A DNA stretch of 7,446 bases from Sporomusaceae bacterium (lineage in GTDB: Bacteria > Bacillota > Negativicutes > DSM-13327): contig JAPUES010000219.1 of NCBI GenBank assembly GCA_027492445.1, positions 1 to 7,446 on the forward strand, read 5' to 3'. The notes beneath the pieces are model-generated. The model was not told the origin of the DNA, did no database searches, and worked only from the letters and a program-made list of their open reading frames with translations. Positions 1 to 6,145 of this stretch are shown piece after piece (the first letter of the stretch is position 1; each line of letters begins with the position of its first letter). Both the position numbers and the translations under genes were made by a program.

Positions 1-140
1 GTTGAAGTAGTGGTTGTAGTTTCCGTAGTTGTGGTCGTTTCAGTGCTTGTTGTCGTCGTACTTTCTGCAAAAACTGGAAGTGCAATTACCATGAGAGCGA
101 CAAAAGCAGTACCAATTCCAAATTTTCTTATGTTAACCAT
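1..140 (-). CDS. Secreted Thr/Glu-rich protein, N-terminal part only
   Basis: The gene is cut by the left window edge; 46 codons are visible. The ATG at 140-138 follows an AAAGGGAGATGA ribosome site. Residues 1-25 form a classic signal peptide: a short basic n-region (NIRK), a hydrophobic core (about 8-24) and a VFA cleavage site before ES. The mature protein begins with a low-complexity run of Thr broken by Glu and Ser (about residues 26-46). The Thr codons are mixed (ACG, ACA, ACT, ACC), so this is selected protein composition and not a simple DNA repeat. Such Thr-rich stretches often act as extended linkers or stalks in exported envelope proteins, but no functional domain is visible and the product is unidentified. 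It lies downstream of the aldo/keto reductase on the same strand but has its own candidate promoter. Confidence 0.75.
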   Translation of the reverse strand, partial: MVNIRKFGIGTAFVALMVIALPVFAESTTTTSTETTTTTETTTTTS

Positions 141-164
141 ATGTATCATCTCCCTTTCCCTTAT

Positions 165-193
165 ACTATAACAGTGAAGCTTAGGTGATACAA
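165..193 (-). promoter_or_regulatory. Candidate sigma-A promoter for the Thr-rich secreted protein
   Basis: On the minus strand, TTGTAT (193-188) and TATAGT (170-165) are separated by exactly 17 nt and end 24 nt before the start codon at 140. Matches to the consensus are 4/6 and 5/6. The position fits separate transcription of the secreted protein from the gene upstream. Confidence 0.4.
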
Positions 194-249
194 TGGACCA
201 GCACTACTAATAATATGGGACCCCTGTCCTTATTAACATATACTATTTC

Positions 250-1413
250 CTATAACTCACTAATAGTCTTCCATATTTCTCTTTTAGTAGCAGCTTCACA
301 AGGTTGCCTTAGTTCACATAGCACATCCTCAATATATTCTTCGCGACGCATCCCCATCAATACAGATGTAATACCTGCTGTCGAACGTAATACACGAAGA
401 GCTAATTGACTCAAATTGGGTATATTTGACCAAGATTTATCTAAGCCAGCAACCTTGCTTTTAAATTCTTCAACCTGCCGGATAGCATCTCCTTGCCAAA
501 CATTTTCAGCAAGGCGCACCAGTCGATCTTCTCGTATGGCATTTAAAGGACGATTGGTCAAAATTCCGAGCCCTTTATCGATGGCAAATTCCACTACGCT
601 TTGTCCCCTAGGCTGATTTTTTTCTGTTACCCCTCCTGTCTCAAAGAGGTTGAGGGGAAACTGAATGATGCGAAAATGATGCTGTGGTGAAATCTCCTGT
701 GCAATTTCCCAGATATCAGCTAGGGATGTAAAGTCAAAATGATCTTTCGGGCGAGGAAAGGTATTAGAACTCACTCCATAATAGTTAATGCGTCCTGCTC
801 TTACTTCTTTTTCTAGGTGGAGAAATGCAATGCGAATACGACGTAAATATTCCGTTCTCGCCCTAGCTTTTGGCACCTTCTCGCTTTTTGCCCAGTTTAA
901 ATAGTATTCTGGATTATGTAGTAGATAGCAGTCTATCTTTTCAAGTCCTAATCGTTCTAAGCTCCTAGTCAGCTGTTCTGCTAAAAACTCAGGATGAATA
1001 CAGTGTTCTAACCCTTCATCGTATAACACTAAATCCGAAAAGGGCTGACCTTCTTTTTTACGCTGTTGACTTAAACTATAATTTTCCCCCTGTAAATACC
1101 CTACCTTTGATATGACAACAACTTCTTCACGTTTAATTTTCTTTGCTAGCACCAAATGGTTCAAAACCTGGCCTACCAAACGTTCCGAGCCTCCATCTGC
1201 ATAGTTAGCACTAGTATCAATCACATTAATACCAGATAGCAGTGCTTTTTTTAATGCTTGCTGATGTTCCGGAACTCTTGCATCTACCCGGTAGCAGCCA
1301 AAACCAGCACCGCTAATATGAATTCCCTCCGGCACTAATGGCTGATAACAAAGAGGGGAATGCTTCTGTGCGTAATTAAGGGTTCCTTGCAAGGTTGCTG
1401 CTCCTTTTATCAT
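250..1413 (-). CDS. Aldo/keto reductase family oxidoreductase
   Basis: A cytosolic NAD(P)H-dependent oxidoreductase of the aldo/keto reductase TIM-barrel superfamily, which reduces carbonyls to alcohols or catalyses the reverse reaction; the substrate cannot be read from sequence. With the ATG at 1413 the protein has 387 residues. The catalytic tetrad is visible: Asp66 and Tyr71 in IDTSANYADG, Lys103 in VVISKVGY, and His166 in YLLHNPEYY. The C-terminal TAGITSVLMGMRREEY segment resembles the usual cofactor-binding region. At 387 aa it is longer than the common 280-330 aa, with inserts after the Lys strand and around residues 170-200. The start at 1413 is preferred over upstream TTG/ATG codons because a GGAGG lies 5 nt before it; an upstream start would place that site inside the gene. 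The nucleotidase gene ends 36 nt upstream with no hairpin between them, so an operon is likely, though a metabolic link is not evident. Confidence 0.9.
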   Translation of the reverse strand: MIKGAATLQGTLNYAQKHSPLCYQPLVPEGIHISGAGFGCYRVDARVPEHQQALKKALLSGINVIDTSANYADGGSERLVGQVLNHLVLAKKIKREEVVVISKVGYLQGENYSLSQQRKKEGQPFSDLVLYDEGLEHCIHPEFLAEQLTRSLERLGLEKIDCYLLHNPEYYLNWAKSEKVPKARARTEYLRRIRIAFLHLEKEVRAGRINYYGVSSNTFPRPKDHFDFTSLADIWEIAQEISPQHHFRIIQFPLNLFETGGVTEKNQPRGQSVVEFAIDKGLGILTNRPLNAIREDRLVRLAENVWQGDAIRQVEEFKSKVAGLDKSWSNIPNLSQLALRVLRSTAGITSVLMGMRREEYIEDVLCELRQPCEAATKREIWKTISEL

Positions 1414-1449
1414 ATAAACCTCCATACACAATTATCTTACTCTTTCATT

Positions 1450-3024
1450 TTAAGCGGCTGTCTGTTGATTGCTTTGAGAAATATCTTTACTATCAAAACG
1501 ATTATCTTCAATAAAATGAATTACCTTTTGACTGCGAATTTCATCTGCTATTATATCTCGTAAGGTAATACAAGTATCGTAAAGATTTTTTCCTTTCTTA
1601 AAGAAGATGTACCCATCTCCCCCTGCAGCCATAAAATCATTCGTTACAACTTTATATGTTTGGCTAAGGTTAAGAGGCGTTCCATTTATCATCCTTACGG
1701 AAAGAATCTGCCCCCTTTCTTCGCCCCCCATTTGATAAGAGACGTTTATTCCTGAATACTGAAGCATACCAATTTTTTCGTTCCTAAGCCCATATTCTAG
1801 GACCTCTATAATCTCTTGCCCACTCATTTCTACAGTGTATAACGTATTATCAAAGGGAATCACTTCATAAAGATTACCCATGGTAATGTTCCCAGCAGGG
1901 ATACCGGTGCGAAGCCCTCCTGTATTTTGAAAAGCAATATCAGCCTTCGTTGCTTGTCGCATGGTATCTGTTACCCACTGCCCCAGCTTAGTTTCCTTTC
2001 GTTCATAACGGTCATGACTAAGTGCACTTATCGTCTTCCCAACAACAATATTTTTGACAGGCTCTATTTCCTGTTCAGCTTGGTTTATTATCTCTTGCAT
2101 CCTAAGATCAGCCTGAAGTCCTGGGTAAGGAAGAAGGGTTACGTTAGGGATAGCCTTTTCTACCTTATGAGTCTGTTTATTAAAGAGTAGCTCAATTTTC
2201 CCCACAGCCCGTCCATTATAAGCGGCTTGCACAATTGGGATATCATTCACTTGACCATACACAATTTCATGGGAATGCCCCGAGACAATCCCATCAATTC
2301 CCGTAACTTTACGAGCCAAGAGAGCTGCATCGCCTGTAATATTCCCTTCCCCATCCATGGTACTACCTAAGTGAGTCAAAAGGATAATAATCTCAGCGCC
2401 CTTTTGTTTCACTTCCGGCAAGAGAGCATGTATTGCCGTAGCGGGATCAAGAAAAGTATAATTTTCTATGATTTTAGGGTTAGTTTTAATCGCCGTTTCT
2501 TGCGTAGCAATACCAATCACGGCAATCTTTATACCCTTACGTTCTAGAATAATATAAGGTTTGACAAAATCAATAGGTTTTCCAGTCTTTTTATCTACGA
2601 TATTCCCACATAGATAGGGAAACTGAGACTGGGCCATACGTTCTTTCAATATGGAAATCCCCCAATCGAATTCATGGTTACCAAGGGTCATAGCATCAAA
2701 CTTCACATAATTCATAACGTCGACCACCGGTTTTCCATAAAGCAAGTTGGAATCTAGGCTTCCTTGAAACATATCGCCTGCACTTAATAAGAGGGTTCCT
2801 GTGGGATTTTTGGTTCTTTCTTCTATCAAATACTGTACTAACTTAGCAGCGCCAATATTTTTACCGTTTTCTATCAGGGCGCCATGGAAATCATTAACGG
2901 TTACGATTTGCAGCTGTATCAATTCTTCATTACTAACTTTTTCAGAAGCAACTCCTTGTTCCATGGTAAATAAAGCGTTAAATAGGACGGCAATCACTAC
3001 AGCCCTGGTTAGAAATTTAATCAT
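1450..3024 (-). CDS. Secreted 5'-nucleotidase / metallophosphatase (UshA-like)
   Basis: A 524-aa exported two-domain enzyme that hydrolyses nucleotides (5'-NMP, and in some relatives 2',3'-cyclic nucleotides or UDP-sugars) to nucleoside and phosphate outside the membrane, serving phosphate and nucleoside salvage. Residues 1 to about 27 are a signal peptide ending near GVAS. The N-terminal calcineurin-like domain has all the metal-binding motifs: D45 and H47 in NDFHG, GD at 83-84, GNHEFD at 115-120, H218 in LLTHLG and GHSH at 249-252. The C-terminal 5'-nucleotidase domain shows QNTGGLR (366-372) and FMAAGGDGY (464-472), the substrate-binding signatures. There is no LPXTG or membrane anchor at the C-terminus, so the protein is probably released or loosely held. 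Length and architecture are normal for the family. Exact substrate preference is unknown. The aldo/keto reductase follows at 36 nt. Confidence 0.93.
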   Translation of the reverse strand: MIKFLTRAVVIAVLFNALFTMEQGVASEKVSNEELIQLQIVTVNDFHGALIENGKNIGAAKLVQYLIEERTKNPTGTLLLSAGDMFQGSLDSNLLYGKPVVDVMNYVKFDAMTLGNHEFDWGISILKERMAQSQFPYLCGNIVDKKTGKPIDFVKPYIILERKGIKIAVIGIATQETAIKTNPKIIENYTFLDPATAIHALLPEVKQKGAEIIILLTHLGSTMDGEGNITGDAALLARKVTGIDGIVSGHSHEIVYGQVNDIPIVQAAYNGRAVGKIELLFNKQTHKVEKAIPNVTLLPYPGLQADLRMQEIINQAEQEIEPVKNIVVGKTISALSHDRYERKETKLGQWVTDTMRQATKADIAFQNTGGLRTGIPAGNITMGNLYEVIPFDNTLYTVEMSGQEIIEVLEYGLRNEKIGMLQYSGINVSYQMGGEERGQILSVRMINGTPLNLSQTYKVVTNDFMAAGGDGYIFFKKGKNLYDTCITLRDIIADEIRSQKVIHFIEDNRFDSKDISQSNQQTAA

Positions 3025-3036
3025 AATTATACTAAA

Positions 3037-3042
3037 CCTCCT
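3037..3042 (-). promoter_or_regulatory. Strong but distant ribosome binding site of the nucleotidase gene
   Basis: AGGAGG lies 12 nt before the ATG at 3024, farther than the usual 5-9 nt. The reading frame stays open upstream to a TTG at 3048, but starting there would put the SD inside the gene. The other in-frame codons between SD and ATG are AGT, ATA and ATT. ATG 3024 is therefore the best start; a non-canonical ATT or ATA start is possible but less likely. Confidence 0.6.
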
Positions 3043-3157
3043 AAACAAACATATATTTTACTATAGTAGTACCACAAAAACCCAATAAAACCCTGCATTG
3101 CTTTAAAATAATATCTAGGACACAGTTGTTTCCCATGAACTTCCAGCAAAACAATAA

Positions 3158-3177
3158 TAGGCGGCATTTGCCGCCTA
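3158..3177 (-). terminator. Intrinsic terminator overlapping the 42-aa gene's stop codon
   Basis: An 8-bp perfect GC-rich stem (TAGGCGGC / GCCGCCTA) with loop AAAT on the minus strand is followed by the T-rich tail TTATTGTTTTG. The stop codon TAG (3177-3175) is the first three bases of the stem. Confidence 0.8.
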
Positions 3178-3303
3178 GTGATTTCCCTTTTTTTCACCCT
3201 TTACTGACTCTTCATTATTTTTAGGTATTATCTTCTTGGGATTCTTTAATGCTTCTTGTTGTTTTGCCCATTCCTTAGTGCGATCGGGATGTTTTTCCGT
3301 CAT
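3175..3303 (-). CDS. Small charged protein of 42 aa, unknown function
   Basis: The ORF starts at ATG 3303 after a ten-base ribosome site, AGGAGGTGAT (3320-3311), and ends at TAG 3175 inside a perfect terminator hairpin. The SD, ORF and terminator together make a real gene likely. The product is MTEKHPDRTKEWAKQQ followed by a Lys/Asn/Glu-rich tail ending GEKKGNH. It is highly charged, has no Cys, membrane segment or signal peptide, and is probably partly disordered. The AGGAGG core is 11 nt from the ATG; an in-frame CTG two codons upstream would be better spaced, so a CTG start cannot be excluded. Small soluble proteins of this composition are common in endospore formers, but I do not recognise a family and assign no function. 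It appears to be a single-gene transcript between the GH18 gene and the nucleotidase. Confidence 0.65.
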   Translation of the reverse strand: MTEKHPDRTKEWAKQQEALKNPKKIIPKNNEESVKGEKKGNH

Positions 3304-3398
3304 GACCAGTATCACCTCCTAGTTTAGCTTTCCCGAAGTTTTGTATTCAATGTAAGGATTGCCAAATTCTTAACATTTGTTTCTCGATCAATAGAATA

Positions 3399-3440
3399 GA
3401 AAAAGTTCTGCAAGAGCAATACTTCTTGCAGAACTTTTTC
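3399..3440 (-). terminator. Strong terminator of the GH18 gene, probably two-way
   Basis: A perfect 17-bp inverted repeat (3399-3415 / 3424-3440) with an 8-nt loop begins immediately after the GH18 stop codon at 3441. The minus-strand transcript ends the stem in CTTTTTC then TATTCTATT. The plus strand also has a T-rich tail (TTATTTTTTA), so it could stop transcription from either side. Confidence 0.88.
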
Positions 3441-4886
3441 TTATTTTTTACTATCTTGATTTGGTTTTTTTAGTTCTGTATTGATAACATTCCATATGGA
3501 ACTATGTTCAAACCCTTTGCGCCAAGCTGCTACCCCCGCTAGATTATACTTTTGAATTAAATCTAGCTTCAAAGCAATGGATTTTTCATCTTCAATCCAA
3601 ATGCGATAACGTTTTCCTTCTTGAAAATATTCAACATAGTGAAGTCCTTTATCTTCTAGCCAGGTAACCTTAAGATTCTTCGTCTTAATCAGTTCCTCTA
3701 CCATCGCCATGGACATGGTCTTTGATCGGGCTGGACTCCCTGCTGTTTCTTCCCATTCTCTAGTATAAAATGGAACCCCTAATATCAATTTTTCCTTAGG
3801 CACTTCAGCTAACATTTTCTTAACGCCTGCCTCTACCCACCCAATGGATGCCACTGGCCCACTAATAGGGCTTTTTGCCCAATATTGGTCATATGTCATC
3901 ACCATCATATAATCCACAATACTGCCTAGCTTTTGTCGATCATAGCAATTTGACCAAAAGCTAACATTACCTGGTACCGTCACATCAATAGAAACTATAA
4001 CATTTTGCTGTTTTAAAGCAGCTGTTAACTTTTCTACAAACTGAGTAAGTCGTTCTTTATCTTCATCGTACACATTTTCAAAGTCAAAATTAATTCCATC
4101 TAAATTATATAAGCTGGAATACACTAAAAGCTGTTTTATTACCTTTTCCTGTGCTTGCTCATCAGCAAGAAGCTGGCGAGTCATATCACAATCAAAGCTA
4201 TTATTAATAAGTGCCCAAACCTTATATCCTTTACTATGAGCATCCGCCACATATTTAGCATCCGCCCGACTCTCCACAAAGCCATCCCCCGTTACAATTG
4301 AAAACCAAGTCGGCGAAAGCACATCAAGTCCTGCAATCCTAGACTCCTTGCTCAAGTCTTGTGAGGTGGTATGAACATAATCCCATACTAGATTTATTTT
4401 ACCATTGGGACGCCAATTTTCACGAATACTACTGAGTTTTTTGTCACTGTAATTTTCTTTTTCAATCACAATAAGATTATTCTCTTCCTGTATCTTAATA
4501 CCAAGTATTTTTTCTAAGCCTTTTACATTCAGATAATAAACACCATTTATCTCACGGGGAGTAAAATTCAGTGTCATACTGCGGTCTAGTTTTTGGTCTA
4601 GTTCAGGGGTTTCCAATTTAAAGGCCCCTTGTGGTATATATAAATATACTTTTTTTTCAGTCCCATCAAAGCTTATATTGGTATTTATATATTTCATAAC
4701 AGCATCCACTGGCACTAATACTTCATTGGTACCAAGGATTGCCCTGACATCCCCCTGCACTATGCCATCATTCATTTTTATTTCTACAGGCGAGGTATTG
4801 GCTTGACTAGCAAAACACACTGTCATCGTCAATATAGCCATAGTTAGCACAGTAAGCATTAAAAAACCCTTTTTCCAACTTTTCAT
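3441..4886 (-). CDS. Secreted GH18-type glycosidase with copper-amine-oxidase-like N-domain
   Basis: A 481-aa exported enzyme, probably acting on peptidoglycan, spore cortex or chitin-like N-acetylglucosamine polymers at the cell surface. Residues 1-27 are a signal peptide (basic MKSWKK, hydrophobic core, CFA cleavage). Residues about 33-145 resemble the copper-amine-oxidase N-terminal domain seen as a wall-binding or stalk module in Firmicutes (GTNEVLVPVDAVMKY, then YYLNVKGLEKILGI). From about 160 a GH18 TIM barrel follows, with the catalytic signature DGINFDFE at 263-270 (catalytic acid Glu270), MTYDQYW at 330-336, and Trp455 in AAWRKG near the end. All key GH18 residues are present, so it should be active. 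The architecture resembles the YaaH/YdhD/SleL spore glycosidases, but no LysM repeats are present. ATG 4886 follows AAAAGGAGATG, a usable though slightly distant SD. Transcribed alone from the promoter at 4943-4971. Substrate is inference. Confidence 0.9.
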   Translation of the reverse strand: MKSWKKGFLMLTVLTMAILTMTVCFASQANTSPVEIKMNDGIVQGDVRAILGTNEVLVPVDAVMKYINTNISFDGTEKKVYLYIPQGAFKLETPELDQKLDRSMTLNFTPREINGVYYLNVKGLEKILGIKIQEENNLIVIEKENYSDKKLSSIRENWRPNGKINLVWDYVHTTSQDLSKESRIAGLDVLSPTWFSIVTGDGFVESRADAKYVADAHSKGYKVWALINNSFDCDMTRQLLADEQAQEKVIKQLLVYSSLYNLDGINFDFENVYDEDKERLTQFVEKLTAALKQQNVIVSIDVTVPGNVSFWSNCYDRQKLGSIVDYMMVMTYDQYWAKSPISGPVASIGWVEAGVKKMLAEVPKEKLILGVPFYTREWEETAGSPARSKTMSMAMVEELIKTKNLKVTWLEDKGLHYVEYFQEGKRYRIWIEDEKSIALKLDLIQKYNLAGVAAWRKGFEHSSIWNVINTELKKPNQDSKK

Positions 4887-4942
4887 AATAAAAACATCTC
4901 CTTTTAATTCCTTTGTCCTAACTACCTACCCCCTAGTTTATT

Positions 4943-4971
4943 ATTTTATAGGGTTTTCCTGTGAGTGTCTA
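4943..4971 (-). promoter_or_regulatory. Sigma-A-like promoter for the GH18 gene
   Basis: On the minus strand, TAGACA (4971-4966, 5/6 match) and TAAAAT (4948-4943, 5/6 match) are spaced by 17 nt, about 56 nt before the start codon. A 14-bp palindrome overlaps the -35 box, suggesting control by a DNA-binding protein. No sporulation-sigma consensus was evident. Confidence 0.55.
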
Positions 4972-4982
4972 TAATATTATAG
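4969..4982. promoter_or_regulatory. 14-bp perfect palindrome, possible operator
   Basis: CTATAATATTATAG is its own reverse complement and covers the upstream edge of the GH18 -35 box. It may be a dimeric repressor or activator site. It is AT-only except at the ends, so chance occurrence in this AT-rich spacer is possible. Confidence 0.3.
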
Positions 4983-4984
4983 CT

Positions 4985-5040
4985 AAAAGGAAGCACCTGT
5001 CAGTTGGTATTTTTACCTCCTTGACAGATGCTTCCGTTTT
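4985..5040. terminator. Orphan two-way hairpin between divergent genes
   Basis: A 14-bp stem (4989-5002 / 5022-5035), extended by an AAAA/TTTT pair across one bulged G, encloses a smaller GGTA/TACC stem with a TTTT loop. It looks like a bidirectional terminator (TTTT tails on both strands), yet no recognised gene ends here. The candidate promoters of the GH18 and LysE genes both start beyond it, one on each side. The single C-A mismatch in the plus-strand RNA becomes a G-U pair in the minus-strand RNA, favouring function on the minus strand. Confidence 0.55.
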
Positions 5041-5053
5041 AATAAGAAATTAC

Positions 5054-5082
5054 TTCCTATTCATTATGATGCAATATATAAT
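5054..5082 (+). promoter_or_regulatory. Candidate promoter for the LysE-family gene
   Basis: A perfect TATAAT -10 (5077-5082) sits 17 nt after a weak -35, TTCCTA (5054-5059, 3/6), and 53 nt before the GTG start. The region is very AT-rich, so the -10 could arise by chance. Confidence 0.35.
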
Positions 5083-5135
5083 ATATAAAAAATATGAATG
5101 CAGATTCCCATTAAACGTAGGAAAGGAGTAGCAAC

Positions 5136-5753
5136 GTGTTTTTTTTGCTTAAAGGTATCCTTTTAGGTTTCTCCATTGCCGCTCCCGTAGGCCCCATCGG
5201 GGTACTTTGTATTCGCCGCACCCTCGCTAATGGAATGAAAAATGGCTTTTTGTCAGGCCTAGGCGCTGCTACTGCAGATGCAATCTATGGATTGTTAGCC
5301 GTGCTTGGTATTTCAGTTGTCTCTATTTTTTTATTAGAATATCAATCCTACCTGCGCATGATCGGAGGAATATTTCTACTCTATCTAGGCTATACAACCT
5401 TTAAAGCTAGGCCTGCTGAAGTTTCTGCAAATGCAAGTGAGGAAGAACTGCTAGGTGCCTATGGATCTACCTTACTTTTGACCATTACTAACCCAATGAC
5501 GATCATGTCTTTTGCCGCTATTTTTGCTGGTCTAGGGGTAGGTGCTGCCAGCGAGAGCTATGTATCATCCTTATTTTTAGTTATTGGTGTTTTCATTGGT
5601 TCCATGCTGTGGTGGCTATTCTTAAGCGGAATGGTTAATATGTTACGCCATAGATTTGACCAAAAACGTTTAAAATTAGTCAATCAACTTTCCGGACTTG
5701 TCATTACTATCTTTGGTCTATGCAGCCTAATGTCAATAACTCCGTCCCCATGA
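5136..5753 (+). CDS. LysE/RhtB-family amino acid or metabolite exporter
   Basis: A 205-aa polytopic inner-membrane protein of the LysE/RhtB superfamily, which exports amino acids or related small molecules using the proton gradient. The N-terminus carries the family signature GFSIAAPVGPIGVLCIRR (11-28), followed by GFLSGLGAATADAIYG (37-52) and the conserved TITNPMTIMSFAAIF (116-130). About six membrane helices are visible, near 4-26, 38-66, 72-89, 111-136, 142-165 and 183-200. Translation starts at GTG 5136, supported by AAAGGAG 7 nt upstream; no ATG fits better. Oddly, the last seven codons (M199-P205, MSITPSP) and the stop lie inside a 25-bp repeat that recurs at 6988, so the native C-terminus seems to have been replaced, probably without harm because it lies after the last helix. 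The exported substrate cannot be assigned. Confidence 0.9.
   Translation: MFFLLKGILLGFSIAAPVGPIGVLCIRRTLANGMKNGFLSGLGAATADAIYGLLAVLGISVVSIFLLEYQSYLRMIGGIFLLYLGYTTFKARPAEVSANASEEELLGAYGSTLLLTITNPMTIMSFAAIFAGLGVGAASESYVSSLFLVIGVFIGSMLWWLFLSGMVNMLRHRFDQKRLKLVNQLSGLVITIFGLCSLMSITPSP
5729..5753 (+). repeat. 25-bp repeat, copy 1, forming the end of the LysE gene
   Basis: Bases 5729-5753 are identical to 6988-7012 in the same orientation (core TGTCAATAACTCCGTCCCCA); flanking bases differ on both sides. Here the unit encodes MSITPSP and the TGA stop of the exporter. This copy lacks the opposite arm that makes copy 2 a palindrome. Confidence 0.9.
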
Positions 5754-5817
5754 CAAGTCTTTCATTTTGTATGCAACTTATCTCATCAGCAAACAATACT
5801 TTAAGGAGGTGATCTCT

Positions 5818-5949
5818 ATGGGGCAGAAAAAAGTAAATAAGTCTAATGATGCTTTTGGACTAAAGAAATCTAAAGAACAACATAATCAAAAAGGTTCTCC
5901 TAGCTTTGGTAATAAAAATCCTAATCGACCTAAACATCCTTCGGCCTAA
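5818..5949 (+). CDS. Small Lys/Asn-rich protein of 43 aa, unknown function
   Basis: ATG 5818 lies 8 nt after AGGAGG within AAGGAGGTGATC, an almost perfect ribosome site, and the frame closes at TAA 5949. The product begins MGQKKVNKSNDAFGLKK and ends GNKNPNRPKHPSA. It is strongly basic, rich in Lys, Asn, Gln and Pro, and has no Cys, Trp, signal peptide or membrane segment, so it is likely disordered. The MG..KK start and the composition recall minor small acid-soluble spore proteins, but similarity is by style only and I do not assign a family. An in-frame ATG at 5767 exists but lacks an SD, so 5818 is chosen. It lies 64 nt after the exporter on the same strand without a clear terminator between, so read-through from the exporter promoter is possible. 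Confidence 0.65.
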   Translation: MGQKKVNKSNDAFGLKKSKEQHNQKGSPSFGNKNPNRPKHPSA

Positions 5950-6013
5950 AATCAGCACCGGCAGTTCTTTGATTATTTTCTATATTTCTGGCGCAGGTTT
6001 ATAATTTATAAAA

Positions 6014-6043
6014 AAGGCTTCGACGGTTAATCCGCGAAGCCTT
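6014..6043 (-). terminator. Terminator downstream of the tRNA remnant
   Basis: A perfect 9-bp stem (AAGGCTTCG / CGAAGCCTT) continues as CGG/CCG past a bulged A, with a 5-nt loop. On the minus strand it runs into TTTTTT then ATAAATTAT, an excellent terminator tail. The plus-strand tail (GAATTTACTGG) is poor, so it mainly serves minus-strand transcripts, although it may also insulate the 43-aa gene at 5818-5949. It begins 8 nt after the CCA of the tRNA remnant, typical tRNA-terminator spacing. Confidence 0.75.
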
Positions 6044-6051
6044 GAATTTAC

Positions 6052-6074
6052 TGGTGGAGATAATCGGGATGCGA
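6052..6074 (-). other. tRNA 3'-end remnant (possible attachment-site scar)
   Basis: Read on the minus strand, 6067-6052 gives CCGAT, TATCTCC, A, CCA: exactly the lengths of a tRNA 3' T-stem strand (5), acceptor strand (7), discriminator base and CCA. The preceding seven bases, TCGCATC, resemble a degraded T-loop (TTCGATC is typical). The pattern resembles Firmicute tRNA-Ala 3' ends from memory. No matching 5' acceptor (GGAGATA), D-arm, anticodon arm or 5' T-stem precedes it, so it is not a working tRNA. A 3' fragment followed by a terminator is what a tRNA-targeting integrase leaves at the far end of an island; a deletion through a tRNA gene would look the same. Confidence 0.5.
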
Positions 6075-6145
6075 CGCATGCAAATGCATTGTACGCACAT
6101 CGGTCTACTTCCTATTGAAATATATTATTGGGTTTTAGGAAGTTT

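Noticed and set aside
211..235. GGAC/GTCC mini-hairpin after the aldo/keto reductase stop as its terminator
   Set aside because: The stem is only 4 bp (more only with bulges) and no proper T-run follows, so it is too weak to call.
416..616. Plus-strand open frames inside the aldo/keto reductase, nucleotidase and nuclease genes
   Set aside because: They lie antisense to well-supported genes, lack ribosome sites, and encode no recognisable protein.
3060..3089. TATAGT on the minus strand as the -10 of a nucleotidase promoter
   Set aside because: No acceptable -35 is found at 16-18 nt; candidates match only two or three of six bases.
4813..4817. Cys24 of the GH18 protein as a lipoprotein attachment site
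   Set aside because: The preceding residues MTV do not match a lipobox (L-A/S-G/A-C), and a normal signal peptidase site (CFA) follows at once.
6071..6100. TGC anticodon-like ATTTGCAT on the minus strand next to the tRNA 3' fragment, hinting at a whole tRNA-Ala
   Set aside because: The flanking five-base strands do not pair as an anticodon stem, and no D-arm or 5' acceptor strand exists, so only the 3' fragment is supported.
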